A stretch of 64,000 bases of DNA, taken from Rhizophagus irregularis. Its lineage: Eukaryota; Glomeromycota; Glomeromycetes; Glomerales; Glomeraceae. Positions within the stretch are counted from its first letter, which is position 1; each line of letters begins with the position of its first letter. This document shows, piece after piece, positions 11,381 to 23,182 of the stretch. The stretch covers positions 1,674,001 through 1,738,000 of the forward strand of contig NC_089454.1 in NCBI RefSeq assembly GCF_026210795.1. Direction: 5' to 3'. The notes under the pieces are model-generated. The model was not told the origin of the DNA. It did not search any database and saw only the letters and a program-made list of their open reading frames with translations. The translations under genes and the position numbers were made by a program.

Positions 11381-11913
11381 ACGTAAATCAAGAAATATTA
11401 TAATGCTGATGTTTAACATTTTGTTGAATAACTCGTCAACCAGTAATTGGAAAAGGATAAAACTACCACCATTCGATTCGTCTCAGTGAGACGATTCTAA
11501 CAAGCTATGATACATCTTTGTATGATTATTAGATGCCAAGTTATTTAATATATTCTTTATATAACTGTGATTATAAACGGTTCTTTTTAATATAAGATTT
11601 TTGAGGATAGGTGTGATAGTGACTATAGATAGATTGTGACTATATAGGATAGATTTTAATAATAAAGTGTTTTGAACATTCAACTGGTGTGACTATATAG
11701 TAGAATGTGACTATAACGGGAGTGACTATGAAGGGAGTTGACTGTATGTGTTGATTATTTTTATTATGATTTAGGTGGCAAATTTTTCTGAACACGTGCA
11801 ATTCCAAAAACTCGATTCACATATCAACTCAATTATCATGATATACAAAATAAGAAAAAACAGGTTTTACATTTCAAATATTAGCCTATAATAATATGAC
11901 ACATCTAAACTGG

Positions 11914-12350
11914 CATAATTTTATTGTTCAAAAAAACCCTTCCAACTATAAAAGTTATCAGAGAGGTAATAAAAGCTGGTTTGTTGTTGATACGTCTTTT
12001 GAATTTGAAGTGTTACTTAACTTCGAGGTAAAAAAGTTATTAAATTTTTTTGCAAAAACGCTATTATTATAATCTTGAAAAAGCTTTACAACTAAATGCA
12101 AATGTTGGCTATGTACATTTGCAAAATAATGCTCTTGACAAAAGTTCTTGGATTCCATTATTGTCAGGTTATATTGTATATACTTCTTTAGGTGGAAATT
12201 TTTTCAAGCTTTCTATTAAAAGAGAGGAGAATTCTTTGCAATATTTTTGGCAAGGATTTGGCAAAGATTCTACATTTACTTATTGTAATGTTTAAGGCCA
12301 GGAAAAATTAGGGTTCCACTTGATAATTAAACGCTATAATTTGAAAAATA
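11914..12350 (+). pseudogene. Upstream part of an interrupted unknown gene
   Basis: Plus-strand reading shows a protein-like stretch (WHNFIVQKNPSNYKSYQRG near the start, then NLEKALQLNANVGYVHLQ and SLGGNFFKLSIKREE). A frameshift at about 12055 and a stop at about 12293 break it. It ends where a pogo-like element inserts at the TA of 12351-12352 and seems to resume at 15523. No family recognised. Confidence 0.35.
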
Positions 12351-12648
12351 TACAGTCAACTCCCTCTATAGTCACTCCCGTTATAGTCACATTCTACTAT
12401 ATAGTCACACCAGTTGAATGTTCAAAACACTTTATTATTAAAATCTATCCTATATAGTCACAATCTATCTATAGTCACTATCACACCTATCCTCAAAAAT
12501 CTTATATTAAAAAGAACCGTTTATAATCACAGTTATATAAAAAATATATTAAATAACTTGGCATCTAATAATCATACAAAGATGTATCATAGCTTGTTAG
12601 AATCGTCTCACTGAAACGAATCGAATGGTGGTAGTTTTATCCTTTTCC

Positions 12649-13622
12649 TATCTTTAGTGTTTACGGCCAGACCATCAATTCTTTCTTTATGGGGACTAAT
12701 CGCGGGTACTGTGTTTTATCATCTTAAACAGGCGACCATTATACCTGATCTCCAATTCCTCAGGTAACAGCACTACTATAGAAGACATCTCCCATCAGTC
12801 CATTTTAGGCTGATCTGAAGCTAGGTACACGCAGCCTACTTTCATCCTATACCCATTACATGATACTGATACTCAATTTATTTAACGACCTTTAGAGAGC
12901 ATCTACTTTCATGGAGGACTTTTGACAGGTAACATCAACCATCTAGTACCCTTCCATACCACCATTTTAGGTACTAAGTCTCACTCAAAGGCCACTACAG
13001 CCCGCGATTACTTAGCACTGATAGTACAGTTGTTTACCCCAAGTGGTATACTTTGTAGTGACCACTCGGACAGGGAAGTAGCAGGCATCTGTCCAGGATC
13101 ACCCCCTACGGTGGGTATCAACCACCAGGGATCACCAACCTAGGAGGACAGTGAGAATCGAACCCTATAGCTATGCTACCTGTTCTGCGCACGAACACCT
13201 TGGTTGGTCTAAGACCTAACAGAAGGTCTAACTACCACTAAGACATTGCACCCTCAGCTTTACCATCTGAGGACGATCATCTAGCCATTCTTGGCCCCCA
13301 AGTGGTATCGTGGAGTGACCACCTGGACCCCGGGAAGTCCCCCCGAGTATAGTAGTGACCTCAAGGACGGGACTGCGCACGTGCCAATGGCTCGTAGGGA
13401 ACGTTAGAAGGACGGCGCTAGTTGAAATGTGCGGCCCTAGTGCGCACTAATTCACCATGATGCAGTCCAACTACACTAATCGCAATACTTGTGGCATATT
13501 GGTTGTAGCGTCCGCAAGTAAAGTTGCTTTTTATTTCTGTGGTCATGGGAATCGAACCTGCGACCTCGCATCTTAGAACGTAAGTCTCAGTGACTAACCA
13601 CCGAGATAGGGTGACCAACCCT
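12649..13622 (-). mobile_element. Long SINE with two tRNA-like promoter modules
   Basis: On the minus strand the element starts at 13622 with a tRNA-like head: A-box-like TATCTCGGTGG, then the B box GGTTCGATTCC (13559-13549). A second module starts near 13251 with TGTCTTAGTGG (A-like) and GGGTTCGATTC (B-like, 13165-13155). The 974-bp unit has no long reading frame. It is flanked by the 17-bp repeat TAGTTTTATCCTTTTCC at 12632-12648 and 13623-13639. Two more copies lie at 19804-20557 and 20574-21533. RNA polymerase III transcription and mobilisation by a LINE are inferred from family knowledge. Confidence 0.7.
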
Positions 13623-13639
13623 TAGTTTTATCCTTTTCC

Positions 13640-14844
13640 TGTGCAAACAGTCTTGTGACTTTATCTTTTATTTATATTTTAAATTTTGAAGATATAATCG
13701 AACAATATTACAAAAATAAGAAAATAAACTAATAAAAAATAAAAAGAGTAGCTTCACGACTCATACAAGTAAAGAAATCTAAACTAAAATAAATTAAAGC
13801 AAAGAAAAACTAAACTATTACAGAATCGCATTACCCACAAAGCACACCGAAGGCCAGTGTGAGTCAACTATCCAACATCCAAAAATCCAGTCCGTTACCA
13901 GAAAGAAATCCTAAGAGGTTGAACTGTTAAGCGGCGCAGAAAATCCAAGTGCGAGATCCATTATCCACCCCGAATTATAGAAGAGGATATCCAAGAAATC
14001 CAGGAATCCTGAGAAACTGTCGCCAAAGAAGAGTTGTGTTTTTGTGAAGAAGTAGCAATAGAAGAGGAATTTGCAGATGGGCCACGTAATTTAGAAGCAG
14101 CCGAGATACCCTGTGACTCTTCCCAAGCATGGAAAAGAACATTCCGACACAACCAAATCTCACCATAAAGTTCGATTTGGAAGTCATTAAGAAGAGGAGA
14201 GATAAACTTGTATATAATAGAGAGAGGAAAATGTTGATTCAAAAATGCCGTTAAATGCGCAGGTAATAGTACTCTGGTAAGCCAAAGACAGGATGGAGAA
14301 GGAGATTCATAATTCCAACAATCTAAAGCAAAGAATCCAGCTTGGAAGGTGATATCCAAAGGCTTCAGAGATAAGAACGAAGATAAACAAGAATCTCTGA
14401 ATTTGATAATTTCAGAACGATATGTTAAACACGGATTTAAATCTGGGAGAATATAAGGACAAGTCCAAAGATGATTCAGATCTTCAGGAGCAGAATTGCA
14501 TTGTGGACAAAGCCAATCGGGAGAATACAAATGAGGTTTGCGTTGTTGAAGAGTAGTTAAGGTAGGCAACATATCCAAAAAGAGTTTGATACGGAAGATC
14601 CAGAATTCAGGACGACCATTCTTATGCGAAGCAAAACCTTTAATTTGTGAAAGGCAAAAATATATACCAGCCCAGTCAAAAAGTGAAGGAGAACCAAGAG
14701 CAGTAAAGCGTGCCAGTGAACAGAAAGATAAAAGAGCACGAGCGTCTGCTATAGAGCGGAAAAAATGATGAATATTCACGTCAATAGGTAAAGAATTAAA
14801 AGTTAACAAGCATGGAGCATTACAAAGTGCCAAAGGTGAAATAG
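13640..14844 (-). mobile_element. 5'-truncated LINE with C-terminal part of its polyprotein
   Basis: A minus-strand reading frame (14833-13961, about 290 residues) has the C-terminal layout of a fungal LINE reverse-transcriptase protein. It contains a conserved FRIKLFLDMLPT segment and a zinc-binding CPQC-x7-H-x4-C motif (about residues 109-125), and ends in a Ser-rich tail and stop. About 320 bp of 3' untranslated sequence follows. No catalytic domain remains, as expected of 5' truncation during target-primed reverse transcription. The flanks are 16-17 bp target copies (13623-13639 and 14845-14860). Confidence 0.75.
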
Positions 14845-15609
14845 AGTTTTATCCTTTTCCGATCACTGGCTGACGAGTTATTCAACAAAATGTTAAACAT
14901 CGGCATTATAATATTTCTTGATTTACGTTTACTGCGCCATTTAACATTTTGCTAGATTTCTCAGTACCTAGTGATTATAAAAAGACAATTTATAGCTCGT
15001 TAGAATCGCCTCATCGAGACGAATCGAATGGTGGTAAGCTCATCTCTCTGTGATCAATATTGACGGAGTTATTACTTAAAAACCATTTAATATTTTTTAA
15101 TTTCGGAAATTGATCTAGTGATTGGATTTCGATGTATCTTATACCATTAGATTCGTCTCATCAAGACGAATCGAATGGTAGTTGTCTTTCTAGGATTAAT
15201 ATTGGCAGAGTTATTACACAAAAACCATTAATATTTTTTTAATTTCAGAAATTAATCTAGTGATTGGATTTCGACGTATTTTATACCATTAGAACCGTCT
15301 CATCAAGACGAATCGAATGGCGGTAAGATCATCTCTCTACGATTAATATTGGCGAAGTTACGATACAATAAAGTTTTAAGTATAATTCTGGCTAAAATTA
15401 TGTTAATTTTTGGCCATAATTATGATATACAAATATAAGAAATTTTTTATATAGTCACATCTCTTTATAATCACCAAATATGGACTGTCCCAAATGTGTG
15501 ACTATAAAGAGAGTTGACTGTATCTCTTACTTCAGTTTTGAGGCTTACCGAACCTATTATAATAGAAATTTTGTAAAAGACAATTCATAAGGTTTTTCCA
15601 GACCGTTTT

Positions 15610-16365
15610 TCTCATCAAGGTCAAACTAAAAAAGAAAAGATTTTAATTTGTAGTCTTAAACAAAAAAGTGATGAACTTGAAAAATTTTGTAATAACGAAG
15701 AAAACATTGTTTGTGGAATAAAATTGGAAGAAAAAGGAAAAATTATTAATCCAAAATTTACACAAACTTTTATGGTGATGCATGAAAAGGACAAATCAGC
15801 ATTATACAATGCTAATCATAATATTAAACAGTTAAAAACTAAGGTTGCAGTATTTCAAAATGAAAGATCCAATTTAGATAATAAAACTGACTTAATAAAT
15901 CAAAAATCTGAGAAAATAAAGAAATCAGTAGATGATATATTAGACAAAAAAAATTAGGATCTACAATTTTAATTAGCACAGAGCAATATCTTTCTCTTGT
16001 TCTTTCTCATCCTTGTAACCATTGTTATAACACTGATCTTCAAAATAAATTTTATCATGTATCGTATGTTGGTTTTAATATTATAATTGACATCGATTGT
16101 CAAATATGTAGTACAATTGATTTATATTCTAATCAATCCAAAGGGATCAACTTTTCACATCTTGTTGCAGCATCAGCTTTGGCAAGTGGTATTAATCGTT
16201 ATACAATACAAACTGCATTGGCAGTTATGGGTATTACTACTCAAAGTTGCAAACAAGCATATCATAAATACCAATCTCAGATATTTCCCACTATTATATC
16301 AAAAGCTGAGGAATCAGCTAGACAGGCATTAGACGCTGCTATAGTCCATACTAATACAGAACCCC
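15610..16365 (+). pseudogene. Downstream part of the interrupted unknown gene
   Basis: Plus-strand pieces: a Lys-rich segment (about 15640-15955; a run of NQKSEKIKKSVDDILDKKN before a stop), then after a frameshift a segment with CNHC…C-x2-C cysteine pairs (about 15990-16115), then SHLVAASALASGINRYTIQT and QAYHKYQSQIFPTI. The cysteine pairs suggest a zinc ribbon. The reading is cut by a MITE starting at 16363. It is likely the continuation of 11914-12350 and perhaps a transposon gene; function unknown. Confidence 0.4.
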
Positions 16366-17800
16366 GGATATCTAATATAAAGGTCATAATGGACTTTTGG
16401 CCAAAAACACCCTTTTTTGTAAATATCTCAACATCCAGTGATTCAATTTTAATGAATTTTTTTATTTTGTAGCCCTCATTTAGCTCTACAATTAAAAAAA
16501 AGTTCATCAAAATTGGCACACTGGATGCTGAGATTAAAGCTCTGAACAGGTTGGTTCAGTGCGGGTTTTTTCCAGTTCAGATTGGAACTGAAACTGAATG
16601 AAAACTGAACTGGAACCGTCCAGTTCAGTTCGGTTCTATCTGATTTAAAAAAAATGCGAAAATCGAAATAAATAGGCAACCAGTGATCGTATAAAGACGT
16701 GCAATAGCTCATTAGAATCGTCTCATAAAGACGCGTCGAATAGTGGTAAGATCATCGCTCTAGCCTCGATATATCACGAGATAATCAATGCTAAACATTT
16801 TTTATAAAACTAGTAATAGAATCGTATCTATTGATCCTAAAGACATGATCTTGGCATCATTTGATAGGTCTTAATGAGACGAATCTAATGAGCCTTTTTT
16901 CATTTTTTTATGATTACTACATAACGAGTTATCTTAATTTTCACATTTTTTTTAAATTTTTGAACATCAAAAAATAAAAATTCCAATCTAAGATATAACC
17001 CATCATCTACTGATTATATTAGAACGATCTATGGCTCATTAGAACCATCTCATTGAGACGAGTTGAATGACGGTAAGATCATGTCTCTAGCATCAATAGA
17101 TACCTTTCTAATGCTGATTTTCTAAAATTGCTTAGCATGATTTATCTCATGATATACCGATGCTAGAGACATGATCTTACCGTCATTCAATTCATCTCAA
17201 TGAGACAGTTCTAATGAGCCATAGATCATTCTAATATAATCAGTAGATAGTAGATGATGGGTTATATCTTAGATTGGAATTTTTATTTTTTGACGTTCAA
17301 AAATTTAAAAAAATGCAAACATTAAGATAACTCGTTATGTAGTGATCATAAAAAAATAAAAAAAAGCTCATTAGATTCGTCTCATTAAGACCTATCAAAT
17401 GATGCCAGGATTATGTTCCTAGGATCAATAGATACGATTCTATCACTAGTTTTATAAAAATGTTTAGCATTGATTATCTTGTGATATATCGAGGCTAGAG
17501 CGATGATCTTACTACTATTCGACGCGTCTCAATGAGACGATTCTAATGAGCTATTGTACGTCTTTATACGATCACTAGTTGCTGAGTTATTTCTATTTTT
17601 GCATTTTTTCTTAAAATAAAATAGAACTGAACTGAAATGAACGGTTTCGGTTCCAAAACTGAACTGAGAATCGAACCAAATTTTTGGTCAGTTTCGGATC
17701 GGTTTCCGGTTCAAACCAGAACCATTCGGAGCTCTAGCCGAAATATTTACAAAAAACGATTTTTTGAACCCCTGAAAAATAGGCCAATCTGCCAAAAGTG
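16363..17800. mobile_element. AGGACCCC-type MITE split by a hAT-like element
   Basis: The left part (16363-16534) begins AGAACCCCGGATATCT and matches 1337-1130 of the first copy. After the nested element (16535-17736) the rest resumes with GCCGAAATATTTACAAAAAA and stops at GTGTGACTTA near 17808. The true right end is missing, so the flanking duplication cannot be read. Confidence 0.7.
16535..17736. mobile_element. hAT-like element with GTCTCATTAAGAC arrays
   Basis: The ends TAAAGCTCTGAACAGG and TAGAGCTCCGAATGG (inverted) are flanked by GCTGAGAT and GCCGAAAT, an 8-bp duplication with two later changes inside the host MITE. Subterminal repeats are of the CAGTTCAGTTCGGTT type. The interior is two large inverted arms, each with three copies of a unit holding GTCTYATNRAGAC (for example 16712, 16868, 17048, 17189, 17380, 17525). 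No gene. Confidence 0.75.
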
Positions 17801-17814
17801 TGACTTAAGCGATT

Positions 17815-18492
17815 ATCATACTTTCTCTCCCATTGGGCTCTGCCCATTTTTTCCCAAAACATGGATGAAAAATATGAGGATTTTTAGCCTTGAATGATAG
17901 TAAAAGGACTTTTTGACGTTATATGAAGTTATTACCGAGGTCTTTAATTTCACTTGAACTCCTTACGGCTTATATTAAGTTAGGACCGTTATCATAAGTC
18001 TTGGAGTTACCAATAATACTGTAAGATGGCAGTTCCATACTAACGTTCCCTGGGCTTTCTGAAAGGTTGAAAAGTAGTGTGTCTTGGACTCTTAGTTCCT
18101 ACGCCTTTAAAATCTAACTGGCCAAGTGGTTCACAGGCTGGACTGGTATTTCTTGGAAGGAGCTTTTGACTAATGTATTTCTTGCTAGTTGATGTTGTTA
18201 ACAGGGGAGTTAGTCTTCTAAAATAAGGAGACAGAGTTGAGGTGTATATTTGGTGTTTTTTACTCAGATTTTTTTCATTGCACTTCAAATTTTCCTGAGG
18301 TTTATGTTTTTATTTTTTGCTTTTTATTTTTCTTGGTCACTTTTTTCGATGTAACCTTATTTTCTTTGGGGATGGGGGGATACTGGAAAATTTGATCGTC
18401 ATGGTGGCTTGGTATTACAATTTCAAAATCGATGATCACTCAGGTGATAAGGGATGACAGGTTGGGTACCGCAGTTTTTGTAGTATGCTGAT
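17815..18492. other. Unassigned repeat-like stretch
   Basis: Less AT-rich than its surroundings, with several G-rich tracts (GGGGATGGGGGGATACTGG near 18369) and no convincing reading frame. It could be the untranslated part of a retroelement; nothing in it identifies a family. Confidence 0.3.
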
Positions 18493-19803
18493 AGGACTCC
18501 GGAAAATGCTTATATATGTAAGGTACCAAGGTGCTTAACCAACATAGAAAAGTTTTATGATGTAAGAATTTTATAATGCTTAATTTTAAGAAAATTTTAT
18601 ACTATGTAAGATAATTAAATTGCATATTTTTGGTATTATTTTAAAATACTAAGAGTTTTTAGTTGCTTATTTTTCATATTTATATAATTTTTTAAAATAT
18701 TATATATTGAATTTATAATTAATTTTTATTTTATTTTCACTAACGGTGAGTGTTAATTTTGTACTACATTTCACAATTTTATATAAATACATAAACAAAA
18801 ATTTTTTTTGATTTTTTTTTTTCAATGTTTTATTAATTATCTGTCAATAGTATCTTTTTAATTTTTATTAAACTCAGTGTATTATTTTTAATATAAAATT
18901 ACTATATTATACATGTTTATTTTGTTAAATAGTAAAATTACTATAAATATGTTTTACTTTAAATATAATTTCAATACTCACCACTTTGGTTATATCAAAT
19001 TATCTTTTATGCTTAAGTAAGTTTGTTCAGCAAGTTAAATCTACTTGTATTTTAATTTTCATAAGGCTAAGTATGATATTTATATAGAAAAGCATATTTT
19101 TTTTAACGGTAATAACTTTTAAATTTTTCACTTTTTCTTTTATAACTTCAGAGCGTAATTACACCACTTCAGTCAAATGAAATCGACTTTCTAAATTAAT
19201 TGAAAGTTGTTCAGCAAGGTCGAAACTACTTATATATTAATTTTCATGAGCGTGGGTATAATACTTATGGAGAAAAGTGCATTTTTCATAATGGTACTAA
19301 CTTCCGAATTTTTTATTTCTCCGTTTACAAATTCAGAGCGTAATTACACCTCTTTGGTCAAATGAAATCGACTTTCTAAATTAATTGAAAATTGTTTTGC
19401 AAGGTCGAAACTACCTATATATTAATTTTTATGGGTGTAAGTATAATACTTATGGAGAAATTTACATTTTTTGTAATAGTATTAATTTCGAATTTTTCTT
19501 TTACTGTTTATTAACTTTATTAATTGAATATTGTTAATCTATTTGTATATTATGTTTTGTTTAGCTTCACAACATATTTAAAATTGGATTTAATAAAATA
19601 TATTAATTAATAAATATATTTTATAAATTATATGTATTATAATAAAAATTTAATTAGGTTAGAAGATTGATTTGCTTATTTTTATATAATTTTTAAGGTT
19701 AGATATCAACAATGCTTAGTGATCATAGTAAAAACTTATGCTTAGAGCTACTAATAAAAAATATTTTTGGAACCTTACCTATATAAGTATTTTCTGGGGT
19801 CCT
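18493..19803. mobile_element. Inverted-repeat element, 1.3 kb, AGGACYCC ends
   Basis: AGGACTCCGGAAAATGCTTA at the left is matched by the reverse complement of AGGACCCCAGAAAATACTTA at the right, and the match extends about 37 bp. Ends of the AGGACCCC type link it to the MITEs at 1045, 16363 and 42559. No 8-bp duplication is visible; the right flank runs straight into a truncated SINE. Confidence 0.65.
18976..19500. repeat. Tandem repeat, about 180 bp x 3
   Basis: Three diverged copies. The clearest pair starts CAGAGCGTAATTACACC at 19149 and 19334 and shares AAATGAAATCGACTTTCTAA. The first copy (from about 18976) is the most diverged. Inside the 18493-19803 element. Confidence 0.65.
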
Positions 19804-20557
19804 CTTCTAACGTTCCCTATGAGACCATTGGCATGTACGCAGTCCTGTCCTTGAGGTCACTACTATACCTTGAGGGGAACTTCCTGTTCGGATGGTCACT
19901 CTACAATACCGCTTGGGGTCAGTAATGGCTAGATGGTCATCCTAGATGGTAAAGCTGAGGGTGCAATGTCTTAGTGGTAGTTTGACCTTCTGTTAGGTCT
20001 TAGGCCAACCAAGGTGTTCATGCACAGAACAGGTAGCATGGTTATGGGGTTCGATTCTTTACTCTTTAGATCCTGGTTGGTGATCCCTGGTGGTTGATAC
20101 CCACCATAAGGGGTGATCCTGGACAGATGCCTGCTACTTCCTGTCTGAATGGTCACTACAAAGTATATCACTTGGGGTAAACAACTGTACTATCGGTGCT
20201 AGGTAATCGCGGACTGTAGTGGCCTTTGAATGAGACTTAGTACCTAAAATGGTGGTATGGAAGGGTACTAGATGGTTGATGTTACCTGTTGAAAGTCCTC
20301 CATGAAAGTAGGTGCTCTCTAAAGGTCGTAAAATAAATTGAGTACCAGTATCATGCAATGGATTAAAAATGAGTAACCGGCGTGTACCTAGCTTCAGATC
20401 AGCCTAAAATGGCACAATGGGAATGTCTTCTAAGTGGTGCTGTTACCTAAGGAATTAAGTACTCAGTATAATGGTTGCCCATGGAGATGATAGAACACAG
20501 ACCCGAGATTAGTCTTATAAGAGGCAATGGGTGGTCTGGCTGTAAACACTAGCAAAG
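19804..20557 (+). mobile_element. Long SINE, 5'-truncated copy
   Basis: Plus-strand copy of the SINE at 12649-13622, beginning inside the element (TCTAACGTTCCC) and so lacking the first tRNA-like head. The second tRNA-like module (TGTCTTAGTGG near 19968; GGGTTCGATTC near 20046) is kept. It ends at the shared site TAAAAGGATAAAACTA (20558-20573), where the next copy begins. Confidence 0.7.
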
Positions 20558-20573
20558 TAAAAGGATAAAACTA

Positions 20574-21533
20574 GGGGTTGATCACCCCTTTTCAGTGGTA
20601 AGTGACTGAGACCCTCATTAAGCCAGAGTATGGTGAGGTCGCAGGTTCAATTCTGCCGATCATGGAAATTAAACAAATTTTACTGCGGACGCTACAACCA
20701 ATAGCGTGAAAGTACAGGGATTAGCGTAATTGGACTGCATCATGATGAATTAGTGTGTACAGTTAGGCTGCGCACATTAAGAGGTCGTGTTGTCCTTCGC
20801 GTTCTATGAGGCCGTTGGCGTGTGTGCAGTCCCTTGTTGAGGGTCGCTACTATATCTTGAGGGGACTTCCTGTCCGGGTGGTCACTTCACGATACCGCTT
20901 GGGGTCAGTAATGGCTAGATGGTCGTCCCAGATGGTAAAGCTGAGGGTGCAATGTCTTAGTGGTAGTTTGACCTTCTGTTAGGTCCTAGGCCAACCAAGA
21001 TGTTTGTGTACAGAACAGGTAGTATGGTTATGAGATTCGATTCCCTACTCTTTGGGTCCTGGTTGGTAATCCCTGGTGGTTAATACCCACAATAAGGGGT
21101 GATCCTGGACAGACGTCTTGCTATCCTCGTCCAAGTGGTCACTACAAAGTATACCACTTGGGGTAAACAACTGTACTATCGGTGCTAGGTAATTGCGGGC
21201 TGTAGTGGCCTTTGAGTGAGACTTAGTACTTAAAATGGTGTATGGAAGGGTACTAGATGGTTGATGTTACCTGTCAAAAGTCCTCCATGAAAGTAGGTGC
21301 TTTTTAAAGGTCATAAAATAAATTGAGTACCAGTATCGTACAATGGGTATAGGATGAGTAGGCGGTGTGTACCTAGCTTCAGATCAGCCTAAAGTAGCCC
21401 GATAGGAGATGTCTTATAGTGGTGCTGTTACGCGAATTAATCTTCGGTATAATGGTTGCCCATTGAAGATGATAGGACCGAGATTAGTCTCACAAAGAGA
21501 CAATAGGTGGTCTGACCGTAAACACTAACAAAG
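20574..21533 (+). mobile_element. Long SINE, full-length copy in tandem
   Basis: Starts GGGGTTGATCACCCC with the first tRNA-like module (B box GGTTCAATTCT near 20644). The second module follows near 20949-21036. It is flanked by TAAAAGGATAAAACTA at 20558-20573 and 21534-21549. The downstream flank is pogo-like sequence in the same register as at 12632. Confidence 0.75.
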
Positions 21534-21964
21534 TAAAAGGATAAAACTACTACCATTCGATTCGTCTCAGTAAGATGATTCTAACAAGCTATGGTACATC
21601 TTTGTACGATTATTAGATGCCAAGTTATTTAATATATTCTTTATATAACTGTGATTATAAACGGTTCTTTTTAATATAAGATTTTTGAGGATAGGTGTGA
21701 TAGTGACTATAGATAGATTGTGACTATATAGGATAGATTTTAATAATAAAGTGTTTTGAACATTCAACTGGTGTGACTAGGGCTCTGATTGGTATCAGTA
21801 AATACCAAACCGAACTGATCAGTTTTGGTATCAGATCGGTTTCAGTTTTGTAATTTACCAAAACTGAATCATTCGGTAAATTACCGATCAGTTTCGGTAA
21901 CTGCAGTTTCAGTATCGGTTTTGCGATTTACTGAACCGATTTACCAAATTGACTTTTGGCTATT

Positions 21965-22795
21965 AAAAAATATTGCGAAACGTTTTTTAACATATAAATA
22001 AATAAATAAAAAACGGTTTGCAACGTTTTTTTATTGAAACTGTTAAAAAATGTTGTGAAACGTTTTTAACATATAAATTAATAAATAAAAAAACGTTTCG
22101 CAACATTTTTTATTAAAATAGTTAAAAAACGTTGTGAAACGTTTTTTAACATGTAATTTAATAGATAAAAAATGTTTTGCAACATTTTTTATTAAAATAG
22201 TTAAAAACCGTTGCAAAACATTTTTTAACATGTAATTTAATAAATAAAAAATGTTTTGCAACATTTTTTATTAAAATAGTTTAAAAATGTTGTGAAATAT
22301 TTTTTAACATGTAATTTAATAGATAAAAAACATTTCGCAATGTTTTTAACATATAAATTAATAAATAAAAAAACGTTTTGCAACATTTTTTTATTAAAAT
22401 AGTTAAAAAATTGTTGCAAAACGTTTTTTAATATGTAATTTAATAGATAAAAAACATTTTGCAACGTTTTTTATTGAAACTGTTAAAAAACGTTTTGCGA
22501 AATGTTTTTTAACATGTAATTTAATAGATAAAAAATGTTTCGCAACATTTTTTTTTATTGAAACTGTTAAAAAATGTTTTTTTAACATGTAATTTAGCAA
22601 ATAAAAAACGTTTTTTGCAATATTTTAATTATTTGAACAAAAAATGTTGAGAAATCATTTTTTATTAAGTAATTTAATAAAAAAAACCATTTTCACAACA
22701 TTTTTTAATTCTTTTAATAGAAAACAGTGCAAAAACATTTTTTATTAATAAATTCACAAAAAAAAGTTTTCGCACGTTTTTTAAATAAAAACCTT
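21965..22795. repeat. Palindromic tandem array, TTGCGAAA core
   Basis: About ten units, each made of GTTGYGAAAC…TTTAACATGTAATTTAATARATAAAAAA…GTTTYGCAAC. Individual CpG positions vary C/T and G/A (CG, TG, CA), a pattern expected from decay of methylated CpG. Confidence 0.8.
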
Positions 22796-22893
22796 TGCAA
22801 AAATATTAAAAACCGAACTGCGAACCGATATCGGTAAATCAGTTCAGTTTAAGGTAATTACCAGTCAGTTTCAGTATTGATGATTATCGAAAC

Positions 22894-23182
22894 TAGTGTT
22901 TGGAATCATGTAACAGTTATTTGAATAACTCAAGTATATTCAAGTATTCGAATAAGTATAGTGGTTATTCGAGTATTCATTTAGCCAGATATAGTATAGT
23001 TAAAATTCTAATTGGGCATTAAATCCTTAAATTTAACTGAGTTATAATCATAATTCAGGCTAAAAATTATGTAAATCATTACTATAAAAGGAAATTTAAC
23101 TTATTCGAATATTATTCGAATACACTTTATAAAGTTAAATGAATACTCGAGTATATTCGAATATATTTGATTCCAAACACTA
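22894..23182. mobile_element. hAT-like MITE nested in a hAT-like element
   Basis: 289 bp. Both ends read TAGTGTTTGGAATCA in inverted orientation. Flanks ATCGAAAC (22886-22893) and ACCGAAAC (23183-23190) form an 8-bp duplication with one mismatch. The subterminal part is rich in ATTCGAATA repeats. Confidence 0.8.

Larger units (their letters stand above)
10031..11744. mobile_element. Non-autonomous pogo/Tc1-like element, 1.7 kb
   Basis: CAGTCAACTCTCTTTATAGTC at the left and its inverted match at the right are flanked by TA (10029-10030 and 11745-11746). There is no transposase gene. The left part has three tandem units of about 145 bp; the middle carries a solo LTR (10631-11380). The inverted relative at 12353-15520 shares both arms and shows the empty LTR site. 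Confidence 0.8.
12353..15520. mobile_element. Pogo/Tc1-like element carrying a LINE and a SINE
   Basis: CAGTCAACTCCCTCTATAG to its inverted match, with TA at 12351-12352 and 15521-15522. It is an inverted relative of 10031-11744. Between 12632 and 14860 it carries a SINE (12649-13622) and a LINE tail (13640-14844), each bounded by copies of the target TAGTTTTATCCTTTTCC. Without these the element is about 950 bp. No transposase gene. Confidence 0.8.

Noticed and set aside
13141-13622. tRNA genes on the minus strand
   Set aside because: A and B boxes are present, but the rest does not fold into a cloverleaf by eye, and both modules belong to a dispersed repeat.
11483-21767. A 66-codon frame repeated at 11483-11683, 12414-12614 and 21567-21767
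   Set aside because: It is repeated only because the pogo-like arm is repeated. It has no methionine start by ATG, no domain and no codon bias, and covers the subterminal repeats.
22043-22600. Lys/Phe/Asn-rich frames in the TTGCGAAA array, also at 46596-47630
   Set aside because: Open only because the repeat unit lacks stops in some frames; they have the composition of the repeat, not of a protein.
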